From Euplotes aediculatus (lineage: Eukaryota > Ciliophora > Spirotrichea > Euplotida > Euplotidae): DNA of 24,956 nt. Made by a program: the position numbers and the translations under genes. Shown piece after piece: positions 1-9,958 of this stretch (positions are counted from its first letter, which is position 1; every line of letters starts with the position of its first letter). The stretch covers positions 1-24,956 of the forward strand of contig JAQGFW010014684.1 of the NCBI GenBank assembly GCA_030463445.1. Reading direction: 5' to 3'. A model generated the notes under the pieces. That model saw only the letters and a program-made list of their open reading frames with translations. It had not been told where the DNA came from and did not search any database.

Positions 1-3000
1 TTGGATCTTGTTTCAGCAAAATTATCAATAATGATGCTAAATATTATATTGATAAGCAGCGTTGGAACTACGATAAAGAAAATAAGATCAAATGAGAATC
101 TTCCCCAATTGATACTAAATTTGCTATTTTTCGAAATTGCTGGAACATTAATAGAAAGAAATCCACCTAAACCATTATTCTTGTACCACTGGTCGGCAAT
201 TGTAATATAGCAGTTAAAAACAGTATCTCAAGAATTAGAAATATTTTGAGAATAGTCATTTCTAAACAGTGCTAAAGATATTACGGAATAAATGTAAAAA
301 ACACACATTGTTAAAAATAGCGTCCATAAAATTCTTTCTTTTGGTTTCCAAAGTGCAAAGACAACCTCCATTAAGCTATTTGAGTAAATTATAAAAACAA
401 TAATGCAAAATATAAAGAAATAAGGGCGATAGGAAATTGCTGTTAATGCAAATATAAAGCATGGAATCAGACACCATAGATCGTAATTGGTTATATTTGC
501 CATTAGTGATTTGAAAAGTTTTATCAATTCTTTTCATAAATATCATTTTGTTGCTTTTAAACTCTTTTGATTAGGATTTTGAAGTGCATACTTACTCTTT
601 GTAATCCCAATAATAATAATAATGCGTATCAAAATAATATAGAAGTAGCCTACACAGATGATACTACCAATCCCATATACTACAATATTAGTAGCAGTTT
701 TAGAATTAAAGATCTGAAGTTCTCCTGAAGTATCATTTACTTTGTATCCGACAAAAATGATAACATTGATTGCAGAAACGAACAAAACTAAAAGCTTCTC
801 AAACAAATTTTCTCTTTTTACTCAATCAGGAAGACAATACCAAGAATTTTGAACTTTTTCCATTATGCTGAATTCATGATTCTTTTCGATTCCATACTTC
901 TGCAATTGTTTACAAAAAGACTTAGGATCATCCGAAGCAACTCCAGTCCAAAACTCAGTTTTTTGTTTTTGTGTCATCAACAAAAATCTCGGTTGGATTA
1001 TAAAATACTTCGTTATTATTATATTGTCCTCTTTAACATTCTCAGGAATATTATTTATGAAATTAAAAAATGGATCATCTTTTGAGAAGTTTTCTTTTAA
1101 AGTACGAGGAACTAAGATTTCAATATGAGAGCTACAACTTTCAAAAAAGTTCTTCGTATTTTTCTCGAAATTATTTTTCATTAAGTGGTTGTTGTATTCT
1201 TTAATGCTTAAATTGGAAGACCTATTGCAAAATAAAATATGAAGCTTAAAGAAGCCCATTTTTGCAACTCTATAAATTTTATCAGCATTACTTTCAAGAT
1301 CATAAAGTTGGATAATATTAAGTTGTTCTATTTCATTTTCCTCTGAAATCTTCGCCCTCAAATAATATCACTCAAAAAACATTTGAATACTAAAATTATT
1401 CCTTATTTTATCGTTTTTATTAAAGAACCTGCTTTGTATCAAACCGTTATTCAAATGCATTAAGTATGAATAGCCCACCCTTAGATTTTCGTCTAAAATT
1501 TCTTTTCCAATAGATATCAAAAACTCATGTTTATATTTTCGTTCATAAATTAGATTGCTGACTTGCAAAGCTTTGAGTTTGAGCTCGAGAATCAGCTTGT
1601 TGCTATTAAATGGAATATTTTTGTCTTTAGATTCTTTTCCGTTCAGCAAGTAGTATTTGCCTTTTGAATACCATCCGATTTGCATGATCTTTTTAACATA
1701 CTTGCAAATCTCTATCCGAATTAATAATTGTTTGTTTTCCTGTATCAGTTGGTTAATTAAAGCATTGACCATCTCAAAAGCATCTATTAGTACTCTCAAT
1801 GCTACCTCGTACTTTATGAACGCTAGATAAACTCTAATTAAATCTGTAACAGCTGGGATGATGTTCGTGCATCTTATTCTGTTGTGTTGCACTCGAAGAT
1901 AATCTTGGAATTCTTTCGAGTTGTCGCAAAGTGATCTTAAAAATGTCATATATGAATGAATTTGTAAATAATCTGAAAGTTGATCTGATTCATGGTTAAT
2001 CAAACTGAATTGTTTTTCATTATGAATTACTAGATCTGTGAAGTGTTGTACTATAAGATCAAATTTATTTAAAAGTTCATCATTTTTATCAATGTTATAT
2101 GTCCAGAGCATGATTTTAATTCTTGCAAATTGATAATCGATTTTAATGATTTCAGAGAGTATTTCATAAACGATTCTTCTCACGTGGTTACTTATGTAAT
2201 TGAAGTCATTATCTTTGCTGATAATTTCGAACCAAGAATTAATTGCTTTTTCTGAGCTGAACATCCGTTTAATATCATTATTTTTCATTAGTTCTTTACT
2301 TTTGACAATAAATAAAAGCATGTTCATTATGTACTGATATTGCCTCATATTTTGGTATTCCTGATCTCTCTCGGTCACATACTTTATTGCCTTGTAAATA
2401 AAGTTTAAAATTAATAAAATCCTTTTATCGTATCTGTTTTCTTTAACCATTGAAGCCGATTTTGCAAGTCTTTCAAAAATCTCAACGATTGCTCATTTAT
2501 TTAGAGAAAGTCAAAATCCATTCATTATTTGGTTATCATTTTCCTGTTTCTGAGATTTAGTATCATTTTGATAATCTTGTACTTGAATTAAATGATTACA
2601 AAATGTATAAACTACTGATTCATTTCTAATAATATTCAAATATTTAAAAATGAACTCCAATTTTGGAAAGCAAAATGATATTTTATTTTTCCATTTTCTT
2701 CTTCACTATTTCTTCTTCATATTCGTGTTCACTTTCTTCTTCATTTTCTTCTTTTTCTTTTTCACTTTCTTTTTCTTCATCGTTTTCTTTACTATCTTCC
2801 TTACTTTGGTTATCATTATTCTCATTTCTTTTTTCTTTACTTTCTTCTCTATCTTCTTTTATTGTATTATTTTCATGTTTTTCTCCAATTTGTGAAATCA
2901 AAGTAAGAAATTCTTTTAAAGATTTGTCATCTCTATGTCTTGATACTTCCTTTTGTAGTTCTTTTACTAGTATTCCTCCAATGCTCTTGATTACTTTTGA

Positions 3001-4445
3001 AAACAACTCCTTGGTATAAAGTGTTGTTTTGTATTTTCCTAAACCCTCGACGCAAAGGAGGAAGAACTCAGCATGGTATCTGTTAAGCTTATCATTCCAC
3101 CACTTCATGCAAAATAGTTTGTGGCTAAAGTACCAAAGCCGAACTCAAATCTGTTGGTTATTATGCATAAAATGGCCTAAAAATTTATAAACTTTGACAA
3201 CCAACTCATTTATCAACCCATTTCGCCTGACCTCTATAAAGGTTGAGTTGCATCTGATTTTGTAAAGAAGTTCTGCAAGAATTATTGCGAATCTTGATTC
3301 AATATTTTGCTCTCCTGAATATTGTATGTCTTCTTGAATTTCGGTCATCTTTTGAATTAATTGGTCGATTTCCTGCAAACCTTGAATGCTTCTTATGATT
3401 TCGCAATTATGAATTGAAACAATTACATTTTGAACAATCCTAGAAAAATCAATAAACTCTCTGTCAGTCTCTCTGTTCTGGTCGTTATTTTTTGACCACA
3501 ATTGCATCACCATCTTGTCTGTAGGATTGTATTTAGTTTCGATGAGTAGTGAATCCTTAGGTTTTGATTGAAGATGCAAAAGCGTATCAAAAAGTTGGTC
3601 TGTGAATTCTTCATCGAACGGAATGTCTACATATTTTAAAATAAGCAAGACAATTCACTTTTCAATCATTCGCTCATTCATATTCAAGCAAGTAAATAGC
3701 TCTGAATTGAGCTCAGTTTTATTTAAGGATAGTTTCTTGAATCCAAACTTCGTGATAAGTCAAAGGATTGCTGAAATAAGATCTTTCTGGTTAGTTTCAA
3801 GTATAACATTTCTTTCGTATCATTCGTTATCTACTATTATATTGTGATCAAGTATGAATCCATAACTAAAATATATTTGTGTATCTGCTGATGCGAAATC
3901 AATAGCATTCGGAATTGTATAGACATCAAAATCTTTTAACACACTGGACAATAAAGACCCAATTAAAGTTATCAGCTTGTTTCCTTTGCCCATTTTATAG
4001 TTTCAATTTGTCAATAGTGTTATTCACTCAGTTGCAAATCTTATTTGACTAATATTACTTATATCAACTATCTTTTCAAGCTGCTTATAAATGGATTGTT
4101 TGATCTGCGAGATTAGAGATTCGTTAACTGTTTGCAATTGATCGTTTGAATTTAAATAGCATGATCTGAGCAATCAAACTACTACTTCTAACAAATGAAA
4201 CGACTCATCATTCATATCCAGAACTCCAATAAGAGAGTTTAAATCGTACTTTTGTTGGATTTTCTTAATTATGTCTTTATCTAGAGTGGATCAAATTACA
4301 GCTTCAGCAATCATATATCCCAGCTTAAACTCATATTCTGTGCCTTGGTCCAATAAAATGCAATCGCTATCAATAATATTTCTGATCGCTTGTTGAGCAT
4401 CCGTTGACAAGAACGGTATTGGTTTGTTACTTCTCTGAATAATTT
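1..4445 (-). CDS. Ca2+-release channel (IP3R/RyR family), large C-terminal exon, partial at 3' end
   Basis: This exon encodes about 1480 residues of an intracellular Ca2+-release channel, expected in ER or alveolar/contractile-vacuole type membranes. Reading right to left: helical armadillo-like repeats (4445-3100); an E/K/S-rich linker (about 2900-2690); a +1 frameshift at 2683-2688; an RIH-associated domain (about 1960-1700, containing SYMTFLRSLCDNSKEFQDYL, which resembles the FLQLLCENHNRDLQNFLR stretch of animal IP3 receptors); hydrophobic segments near 800-750, 690-610, 480-370 and 330-260; a pore loop at 225-160; and the inner helix near 118-20 (FFIVVPTLLINIIFSIIIDN followed by FAETR, like FGVIIDTFADLR). 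In-frame TGA codons at 228, 534, 543, 822, 1368, 2493, 2511, 3145, 3655, 3760, 3820, 4003, 4024, 4174 and 4291 must be sense. The frame is still open at base 1, so the C-terminal tail lies outside. The family call is strong; the ligand is unknown. Confidence 0.9.
2682..2691 (-). promoter_or_regulatory. Programmed +1 frameshift site AAA-TAA
   Basis: The upstream frame ends with codons ATG GAA AAA TAA (TAA at 2685-2683). Skipping the T gives AAA ATA TCA and so on, and this +1 frame stays open from there to base 1 when TGA is sense. AAA-TAA is the slippery site described for +1 frameshifting in Euplotes. The residues just after the shift (PKLEFIFKYLNIIRNES) resemble the animal IP3R stretch HESILLAIALLEGGNTT, so the sequence next to the shift is coding rather than intron. 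The alternative, an intron beginning GTGAAG and ending TTGGAG, has weak splice sites unlike the other introns here and would remove part of that block. Confidence 0.78.
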
Positions 4446-4476
4446 CTAATGAAAGTAGTTATGAACATGTACTCAC
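4446..4476 (-). other. 31-nt intron (GTGAGT...TTAG)
   Basis: The frame of the upstream exon (GAA AAT G) runs into TAA at 4427-4429 and the downstream frame has TAA at 4459-4461. Removing the segment that starts GTGAGT and ends CATTAG joins G to AA (Glu) and restores one frame (QENEIIQRSNK). Size and phase 1 are clear. This is the typical tiny ciliate intron and contrasts with the kilobase introns upstream. Confidence 0.88.
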
Positions 4477-4678
4477 CATTTTCTTGTGCTTTGATCTCAT
4501 CAAATTTTATTTCGTATGCTTGGGAATAAGCACTAACTAATGCTGGAACATCAACCGGGAAGAAATACATTTCGCTGAATTGTTTAAAATTTGAGCTTGA
4601 AAAAGTAGAGTCCACAGTCCAACCCGAAATTATGTGTTTAGTATACTTGGAGGATTCCAGAAACTGTTCTACTAGTAT
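4477..4678 (-). CDS. Ca2+-release channel, internal exon
   Basis: Starts after the acceptor CTATAG with ATA CTA GTA GAA CAG (ILVEQF, phase 0) and ends in phase 1 before the 31-nt intron. It encodes about 67 residues (including KHIISGWTVDSTF and YFFPVDVPALVSAYSQAYEI) in the helical region between the RIH and RIH-associated domains. The frame is closed by TAG just outside the acceptor. Phase agrees with the exon ending at 6054. Little family-specific sequence is visible in this exon alone; the assignment rests on frame, phase and position. Confidence 0.8.
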
Positions 4679-6053
4679 CTATAGTACAGCAAACTTGAGA
4701 ATTACTTGATAATTAATATTTATAGTTGCACATATTATTAGAAAAATTCAAGCAGTAATTTTATTATACTATGAAGGCAAATCAAGAGAATTAATTTTTG
4801 TATTTTTATACACTCGAATTTTAACAAGTAATTGTATTTTCTCTTTAATTATTTAGAATTCAAAAAATAATAAATGAAATATGATGATAAAACTAAAATA
4901 TATTTTATAAATTTAAAATACAATTGTAAACCTTAAAGAACTTTATGTTAGATATAAAATATATTAAAACTTTTTAATTTATTATAAGTATTGAAGATAT
5001 CTATCAAAATATGCAATTTATTTTATTATCAATATTCACACATCATACTTACAATAAGAGTTCTTATCTATCTAAAGTTTTTTGTATTTAATTTCTTTAG
5101 GTATTTACTTACTGAAGTTATTTATAAAATTTTATTAAATAATATTGGTTTTTTTATTTAACTATATAGATTCAAATTAATATATTCTTACTTCATCATA
5201 CTCAAAATATGCATAGTTTTTAAATGCTGTATATATGTGTAGATTGTAAGACAGTAGATTATTAAATTAGATATTATGACTTGAATTATTTTAGAATTAG
5301 TTTAATTCAATGCTAGATTTCTACAATACAATTTTAACACTATCGATTAAACCATTGTAAGATCCTCTTGTAGAGATTAAGAATTGCTTTGAATATCTTT
5401 AAACTCTTTTGCTCTTGATATTTTATGAGTATAATAGATTTCAAGAAATGCAAAGATAATATAGATTTTATTTCAAAATAAATATTAATATTCAATTTAA
5501 ATTAATTTTTGGTAGATTAAAGATTAATAGAGTGAAATTCTCAATAAAATTTTGAAGAAAAATCCAAATTGGATAATTCAAAGTTTATTAAAGCCTACCA
5601 ACAAAATGAAATGTTGAATTCCTAATTTATTATCAAAAAGGTTAATTACAATAGCAATTTAACTTTCACAAAATTTTATTAAATGAACAGAAATTGTTGA
5701 TATGAAGCACAATTACGTATTTGATTAGCTTTGAACTCAAGTGATTATATAAAATCTAAATTTATATAACTATTTTATGTGGAAATAATAAGTTTTTTGT
5801 GTAAATCTTTATGTGCATTAAGATTAAAATAATAATGCTATAAATTGTATTAATGTGCTTATTAGCCTAAACATTTATTATTAATAAATGCTAAATGATC
5901 ATCAATTCATACTTTAACATTGAATAATCCATAAAGTGATTGTGCAAATGGCAGAAAATGTTGATTCTTCGTCAAATAATAAGCAAAAATATTTATTACA
6001 CAACTAAAAATATACATTTAAATTTCAAAATTCAACCTAATATCATTCTTTAC
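4679..6053 (-). other. Long intron, 1375 nt, no other feature seen
   Basis: Bounded by donor AAG|GTAAAG at the right and acceptor CTATAG at the left on the minus strand, phase 0 at both sides. The interior is about 80% A+T and has no sustained open frame on either strand. A shared TA could also join the flanks in frame (Lys-Val instead of Lys-Ile), so a TA-bounded germline-limited segment is not excluded by this junction alone. Confidence 0.7.
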
Positions 6054-6235
6054 CTTAGCGTTAACTTTTCCCAATCAGGCATTTTTTGGCATAACCTTCA
6101 GTTTTAAGTGTTTATCAACCATACTCTGATAAAATACAGTGATGTTGTCGTTTTGATACCAAAATGGTTTTGTGCCTCGATTTAAAAATATGTTGACAAA
6201 TGTGCTTAAAGATTGATCCGAGTAGTAGTTGATAG
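6054..6235 (-). CDS. Ca2+-release channel, internal exon
   Basis: Acceptor CTAACCTTCTGTATAG, then CT ATC AAC TAC TAC (phase 1 in). It ends GTT AAC GCT AAG before GTAAAG (phase 0 out). The protein reads INYYSDQSLSTFVNIFL, then NRGTKPFWYQNDNITVFYQS. This lines up with the animal IP3R segment ELVNSGEDVLVFYNDRASF, which is the best evidence that the gene continues upstream of the long C-terminal exon. One in-frame TGA lies at 6075. Phase 1 matches the exon ending at 7224. Confidence 0.85.
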
Positions 6236-7223
6236 CTATACAGAAGGTTAGACTTCTCAAAACATGCTCACAGTTTTTTAAACATTAATGTTATTAATTC
6301 TAAGTGAAATATCGAGCGAATTCGAATCACTTTAGGCCAATTAATATAAGTTATAATATTTTATCACATTTATTTTAGCAATATAACTACCACAATATCA
6401 ATTGCTATGCTCTTCCAATTGTTAAGATTTTAAGGGATTTCAGTAGTGAACAACTATTTAGCAAAATCTAACCTTAATTGAAATCCTTTTCCTAACCGTC
6501 ATTCTTTGCACAGTTTGTCTTTTTTAACATTATTCTAATATGCTCAATATTAATCTAATGCTCTTAAGATAATTAAGTTTAGATCAAAGATAGAATTTGT
6601 GATGTTTAAATGCATATGGCATTTAAATTCTAATTTGCTGTTCAGTTAAACTTATTATTTCAAATATTATAATTAATAATCTATAGTTTTAACAAAAACA
6701 ATATATATTTTGTATTCTGAAAAATTGATAGATAAATATTATTGGACAGTTAAAAAAATTTGTAAATATTATATTGTTGAGGAAGATGAAAATGAACATT
6801 GCTTTAGATTTACATACGAGTATATTTAATGAAGTTATTATTGAATTATTTTGTAATATTTCGCTTTAGAGCTGAATCAAATTTAAATCAAAGTAATAAT
6901 CTGAACAGTTTCAAGCATAAACTAAATATCATCTTTATATCAGATACAAGCACTGATGATTTTTATTATTATATTTAATCTAATAAATTCTACTTTAATA
7001 AATAGAGAGCATATTTAAGATTATTTAACTAACTTAAAATAAATAGTTGATTTACTTAATCTAATAGTTAATAAAAGTGGCTCAAAATACAATAAAGATC
7101 TTTCAAATTTTGAATCAAATAATGAGCACTTGTGAATTTGAGTATTCTTTATTATTGAATTGAGTAACAAGAATATTTCAGTAGTTAATCATTGTAGTAC
7201 AACATTATTTTAATGTCGCTTAC
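6236..7223 (-). other. Long intron, 988 nt, no other feature seen
   Basis: Donor ATG|GTAAGC to acceptor TGTATAG, phase 1 on both sides. The interior is AT-rich with stops in all frames. Nothing else recognisable. Confidence 0.7.
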
Positions 7224-7398
7224 CATTTGTACTGAGAAAGAAATACCAAAAGTTCAATTTTAGATTGGCTTCCTTGACTACTTTAGTTGATAATCGATAA
7301 ATAATGTCATAGATTTGATTATTCATTCAGTACTCTTCGATGTACTGGTGAAGTAGTTGATAAGCATTGCTTAAACTCTTGTCGAATCTCGCTTGGAA
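7224..7398 (-). CDS. Ca2+-release channel, internal exon
   Basis: Begins after ATTTAG with TTC CAA GCG AGA (phase 0) and ends AAT G before GTAAGC (phase 1). It encodes FQARFDKSLSNAYQLLHQYI, a TGA-coded Cys at 7327-7329, and later LKLNFWYFFLSTN. With the next exon it aligns with the IP3R region NVQYIKFLQTIVKAEGKF. The exon is easy to miss because TGA splits its frame. The left-to-right neighbour upstream is uncertain: the frame also continues past the TAG acceptor into weak coding-like AT-rich sequence. Confidence 0.82.
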
Positions 7399-7803
7399 CT
7401 AAATCAAATTAATATCTAACTTGATATTATTTAAATAATACAGAAAGAAATGTCTGAAGATAAAGATAACTAAAATTAAATTTTCAAAATATCGCTAAAT
7501 TTTATTAATAATTAAAGTGAATATGTCCAATAAATGTTTGCTTAGTTCATTAAAAAAATATCTTATAAACAATTTTTGTTGGATTGGATTCATATTGTAT
7601 AAATCAAAATAAATTGTTTATCAAATAAAGTTTAAGATTATAATATTTTTAAATTGAATATAAATTATTAACAGTTTGAATAATAAACGAATTGTATTTG
7701 ATTTTATTTTATTAAAATTTTAATTTAATTTATTGCTGTTTAATTTAAAATGATAGGATATCCTCCTGACTTAAATATTAAATTTAGTATTGAGATTTTT
7801 TAC

Positions 7804-7973
7804 TATCTTCAAATTTAATTAAAAACCTGATTGCTTCATTTAATAATAAATTTCTATTTTCAAGATTATAGAAGTACTCTATTTGAGTATATTCTTGAGA
7901 AAATATTGACTAATTAATTACAAATCATTTTAAATAATTATGAACCTCTTTAACTTTCTTTTTATTAATAGAG
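7804..7973 (-). CDS. Candidate exon block of the channel gene
   Basis: Two open stretches in one frame: 7973-7922 (SINKKKVKEVHNYLKCF, acceptor GATAATAG, phase 2 in) and 7909-7804 (SIFSQEYTQIEYFYNL, then ENRNLLLNEAIRFLIKFED, phase 1 out). They are separated by the 12 bases GTAATTAATTAG, which contain an in-frame TAG. Composition is richer in E, Q, R and D than the surrounding DNA. The second block loosely recalls the [21 protein letters not shown] part of IP3 receptors. I see no clean phase link to the exon at 7398, so this is a weak call: chance open frames are possible. Confidence 0.33.
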
Positions 7974-8574
7974 CTATTATCAATCAAAACAAAATTAGAG
8001 GGGAGTAAAGTTTTAGATTTTTATAAGATAGGTTCAGAATTATGCAATACTGTAAATATTTTTTTGTAAACATGCTGATTAACCTTTATTTTTCCAAATA
8101 ATGTAATTTTAATAAGATTGAAAATAAAGTATTTTTAACATTTGAAATAATGATTTCACTTCAAATCATATTTGAGTAATTCTATGTAAAATATGATTCT
8201 TATTAATTGAATTATTTTATCACTATCTTTCGCAAGTCTTAAGGATAAGAACCTTTATAATAAATTAATATAATTTAAAAACTAAATATACGCTTTGTTT
8301 CAATAGTGCCATACTTGTTTCATGATATACTAATTTTTGAGTACTGATAAATGGTATAAATGCTCTCTATTTTTGAAAAACTCAACTACAACTATCTGTA
8401 CCCTCATTAAATTTTTTATTTAGTAGTATATTGTAAATTAATATCATTATTTTTTATCACAGTAAAGTTAACATATTATTTATCATACTGTAGAATATGG
8501 ATAATTTACTATATATAATTCTCTTTTTGGTAACTTATTTGTTATTTCAAAAAAAATTGGATTATCATATTTAC

Positions 8575-8670
8575 TTTGGGGATATGCGGAATATGATAAT
8601 TGAGCAACACTTATTTTGGATTGAAAGTTTTAGCATTTTTAAATGGATGAATCTGAAATCAATGATTTTG
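8575..8670 (-). CDS. Candidate exon of the channel gene
   Basis: Acceptor AAAATTAG and donor AAA|GTAAAT frame a segment open only in the frame C AAA ATC ATT GAT (phase 2 in and out). It reads SKIIDFRFIHLKMLKLSIQN and then KCCSIIIFRISPK. This loosely matches the conserved [20 protein letters not shown] stretch of animal IP3 receptors, at the right place in the gene order. The opposite strand carries a longer ATG-to-TAA frame (8497-8709) that looks like an AT-rich chance frame. Moderate to low confidence because no phase-2 neighbour was found. Confidence 0.42.
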
Positions 8671-9440
8671 CTAATTTTATTTTCGAACATTTGCATAACT
8701 TCAACATAAAGTATCATTAAATTATGACTTAATTTTAATTGAATATACAGCTCAAATCTTTAATAACAAAGAATTAAATAAAATAGCATTTATTTTAATA
8801 GATTCAATTTTATAATTGAGTTCGACAATGCTTTCATACTTCTTAGCATAAATAAGGATAAGAAGATTTCTTTATAGCTCTTGCACCTAAGAATCTAACT
8901 CTTATATATGCTGATATAACTCGTTTAAATAATATTTTTCTTTTTATTATTCTTTTTAATTGAAAATGTTGTATTTTATAAAACTTTCACAATAGCTAAT
9001 TTTATTTGAATTTATGAGAAAATGAAATAAATATGGTTTGTTTCAAATATTGCATTAAATATTTAGATTTGATTTTACCCAGAATAAATATAACAATAAC
9101 ACATAATTAATTTATTCAATTAAATGTTGACTTATGATAGTCATTCTTAAATTGCTATAAATCTGAATCGATAAAAATTCTGACCTTATTATTGTAATGT
9201 AATATAATGAATTTTCAAAAGTTTATTAATAAAATAATCAAAACTACATACATAATATAAATTTAATGAGAAAATATTATAAATTTGAAAACATTAATCA
9301 TCGAGTAACATTTGATAAAAGAGCTATTAAAATTTTAAATAAAAATTAAGGATTCTTCATGTCTACTTTGCAAGAAAATAATAAATCTGTTATAGGGAAT
9401 ATTTCAGAATAAAAATAGATTAAGAAATATAGCTGTTTAC

Positions 9441-9694
9441 TAATTTGTCTCGTTTCGCCTCCAAACGACTGAACTTTGCCAAACTCGCAGGGACAAACAA
9501 AGGTGAAGCATTTTGCAAAAAGACAGCTTTAAAGCACTGGCGACGAATTAAACGCTGAGTCACTCTACTTTGGAGTTTTACGGCTGCATTGACCATCCGC
9601 GAGTACGCGTCGGGCGACGAAATCACATCGAAATTGACAGGTCTTGAGCACGGAGTCGCACAGGTTTCATGTGCGAAGTAAAACTTGGCTTTAA
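9441..9694 (-). CDS. Ca2+-release channel, RIH-region exon
   Basis: The acceptor GCTTTGCAG gives phase 1 entry (TT AAA GCC) and the exon ends GAC AAA TTA before GTAAAC (phase 0). The protein contains KAKFYFAHETCATPC, SSPDAYSRMVNAAVKLQSRV and TQRLIRRQCFKAVFLQNASP. The last part resembles [22 protein letters not shown] of the first RIH domain of IP3 receptors. The AVKLQSRVTQRLIRRQ stretch also looks somewhat like an IQ motif. Base composition is about 50% G+C with codons such as CGC, CCG and GCG, unlike the C-terminal exon. Because stops are rare in this GC-rich stretch, frames are open on both strands; the choice rests on splice sites, phase agreement with 9787-9958 and the RIH similarity. Confidence 0.68.
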
Positions 9695-9786
9695 CTGCAA
9701 AGCAAGCGCCGAAAATTTAGCCGAATGTAACTGATTTGCTTGCTGAAAAGTCGGGAAGAGAAGGAGGAAATTGATATTGAGCTTAC
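9695..9786 (-). other. 92-nt intron with strong pyrimidine tract
   Basis: Donor TTAG|GTAAGC and acceptor TTGCTTTGCAG, phase 1 on both sides. It holds a CT-rich tract (TTTCCTCCTTCTCTTCCCG) and an earlier acceptor-like CTTTTCAG that would enter the wrong frame. Confidence 0.65.
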
Positions 9787-9958
9787 CTAACGAACAGTGG
9801 ATCCTCAAAATTGAGAAAATGCAATTGAATTTAAATAATCAGATGAATAAGGGCAAGATATTGCAAAGTCTTGCTCAATTGAAACTTTTCAAAAACAAGC
9901 TGATAAAGAAATTAATTAAAACAAGTAACTGGAGGATTGTTTTATTATTAAGTATAGA
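9787..9958 (-). CDS. Ca2+-release channel, RIH-region exon
   Basis: The acceptor TTTTTAG is followed by TCT ATA CTT AAT (phase 0), and the exon ends TCG TTA G before GTAAGC (phase 1). The protein reads SILNNKTILQLLVLINFFIS and later NCARLCNILPLFICLFKFNC, with two TGA-coded Cys. The LLVLINFFI stretch recalls KLLEDLVYFV at the start of the first RIH domain. The sequence is very hydrophobic, and the plus strand here also has an open frame with charged residues ending at 9962, so a plus-strand reading cannot be dismissed outright. Exact phase agreement on both sides favours the exon. Confidence 0.58.

Larger units (their letters stand above)
7399..9440 (-). other. Unresolved central gap of the channel gene
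   Basis: Joining the phase-0 donor at 9440 directly to the phase-0 acceptor at 7399 keeps the frame but would leave out several hundred residues compared with animal IP3 receptors. The gap therefore probably hides further exons. Two candidate blocks are listed separately (8575-8670 and 7804-7973). Other short coding-like runs on the minus strand, near 8890-8780 and 9195-9120, are too weak to call. The rest is AT-rich with many stops. Confidence 0.5.

Noticed and set aside
1-210. Plus-strand open frame at the window start
   Set aside because: The opposite strand encodes the pore and inner helix of the channel, with clear family resemblance.
2640-2710. An intron GTGAAG...TTGGAG instead of a frameshift
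   Set aside because: Weak splice sites, unlike the GTA/GTGAGT and TAG ends of the other introns, and it would remove residues that align with the conserved IP3R stretch.
2650-3019. Phe- and Ser-rich plus-strand open frames
   Set aside because: They are antisense shadows of the E/K/S-rich linker of the minus-strand channel gene.
8497-8709. Plus-strand ATG-to-TAA frame of 70 residues
   Set aside because: AT-rich composition, no family resemblance and no context; such a frame is expected by chance when only TAA and TAG stop. The opposite strand has a better-placed candidate exon.
9441-9790. Bacterial or organellar insertion
   Set aside because: The roughly 50% G+C suggested foreign DNA, but other exons of the same gene are similarly GC-rich and the minus frame resembles the RIH domain with proper splice sites.
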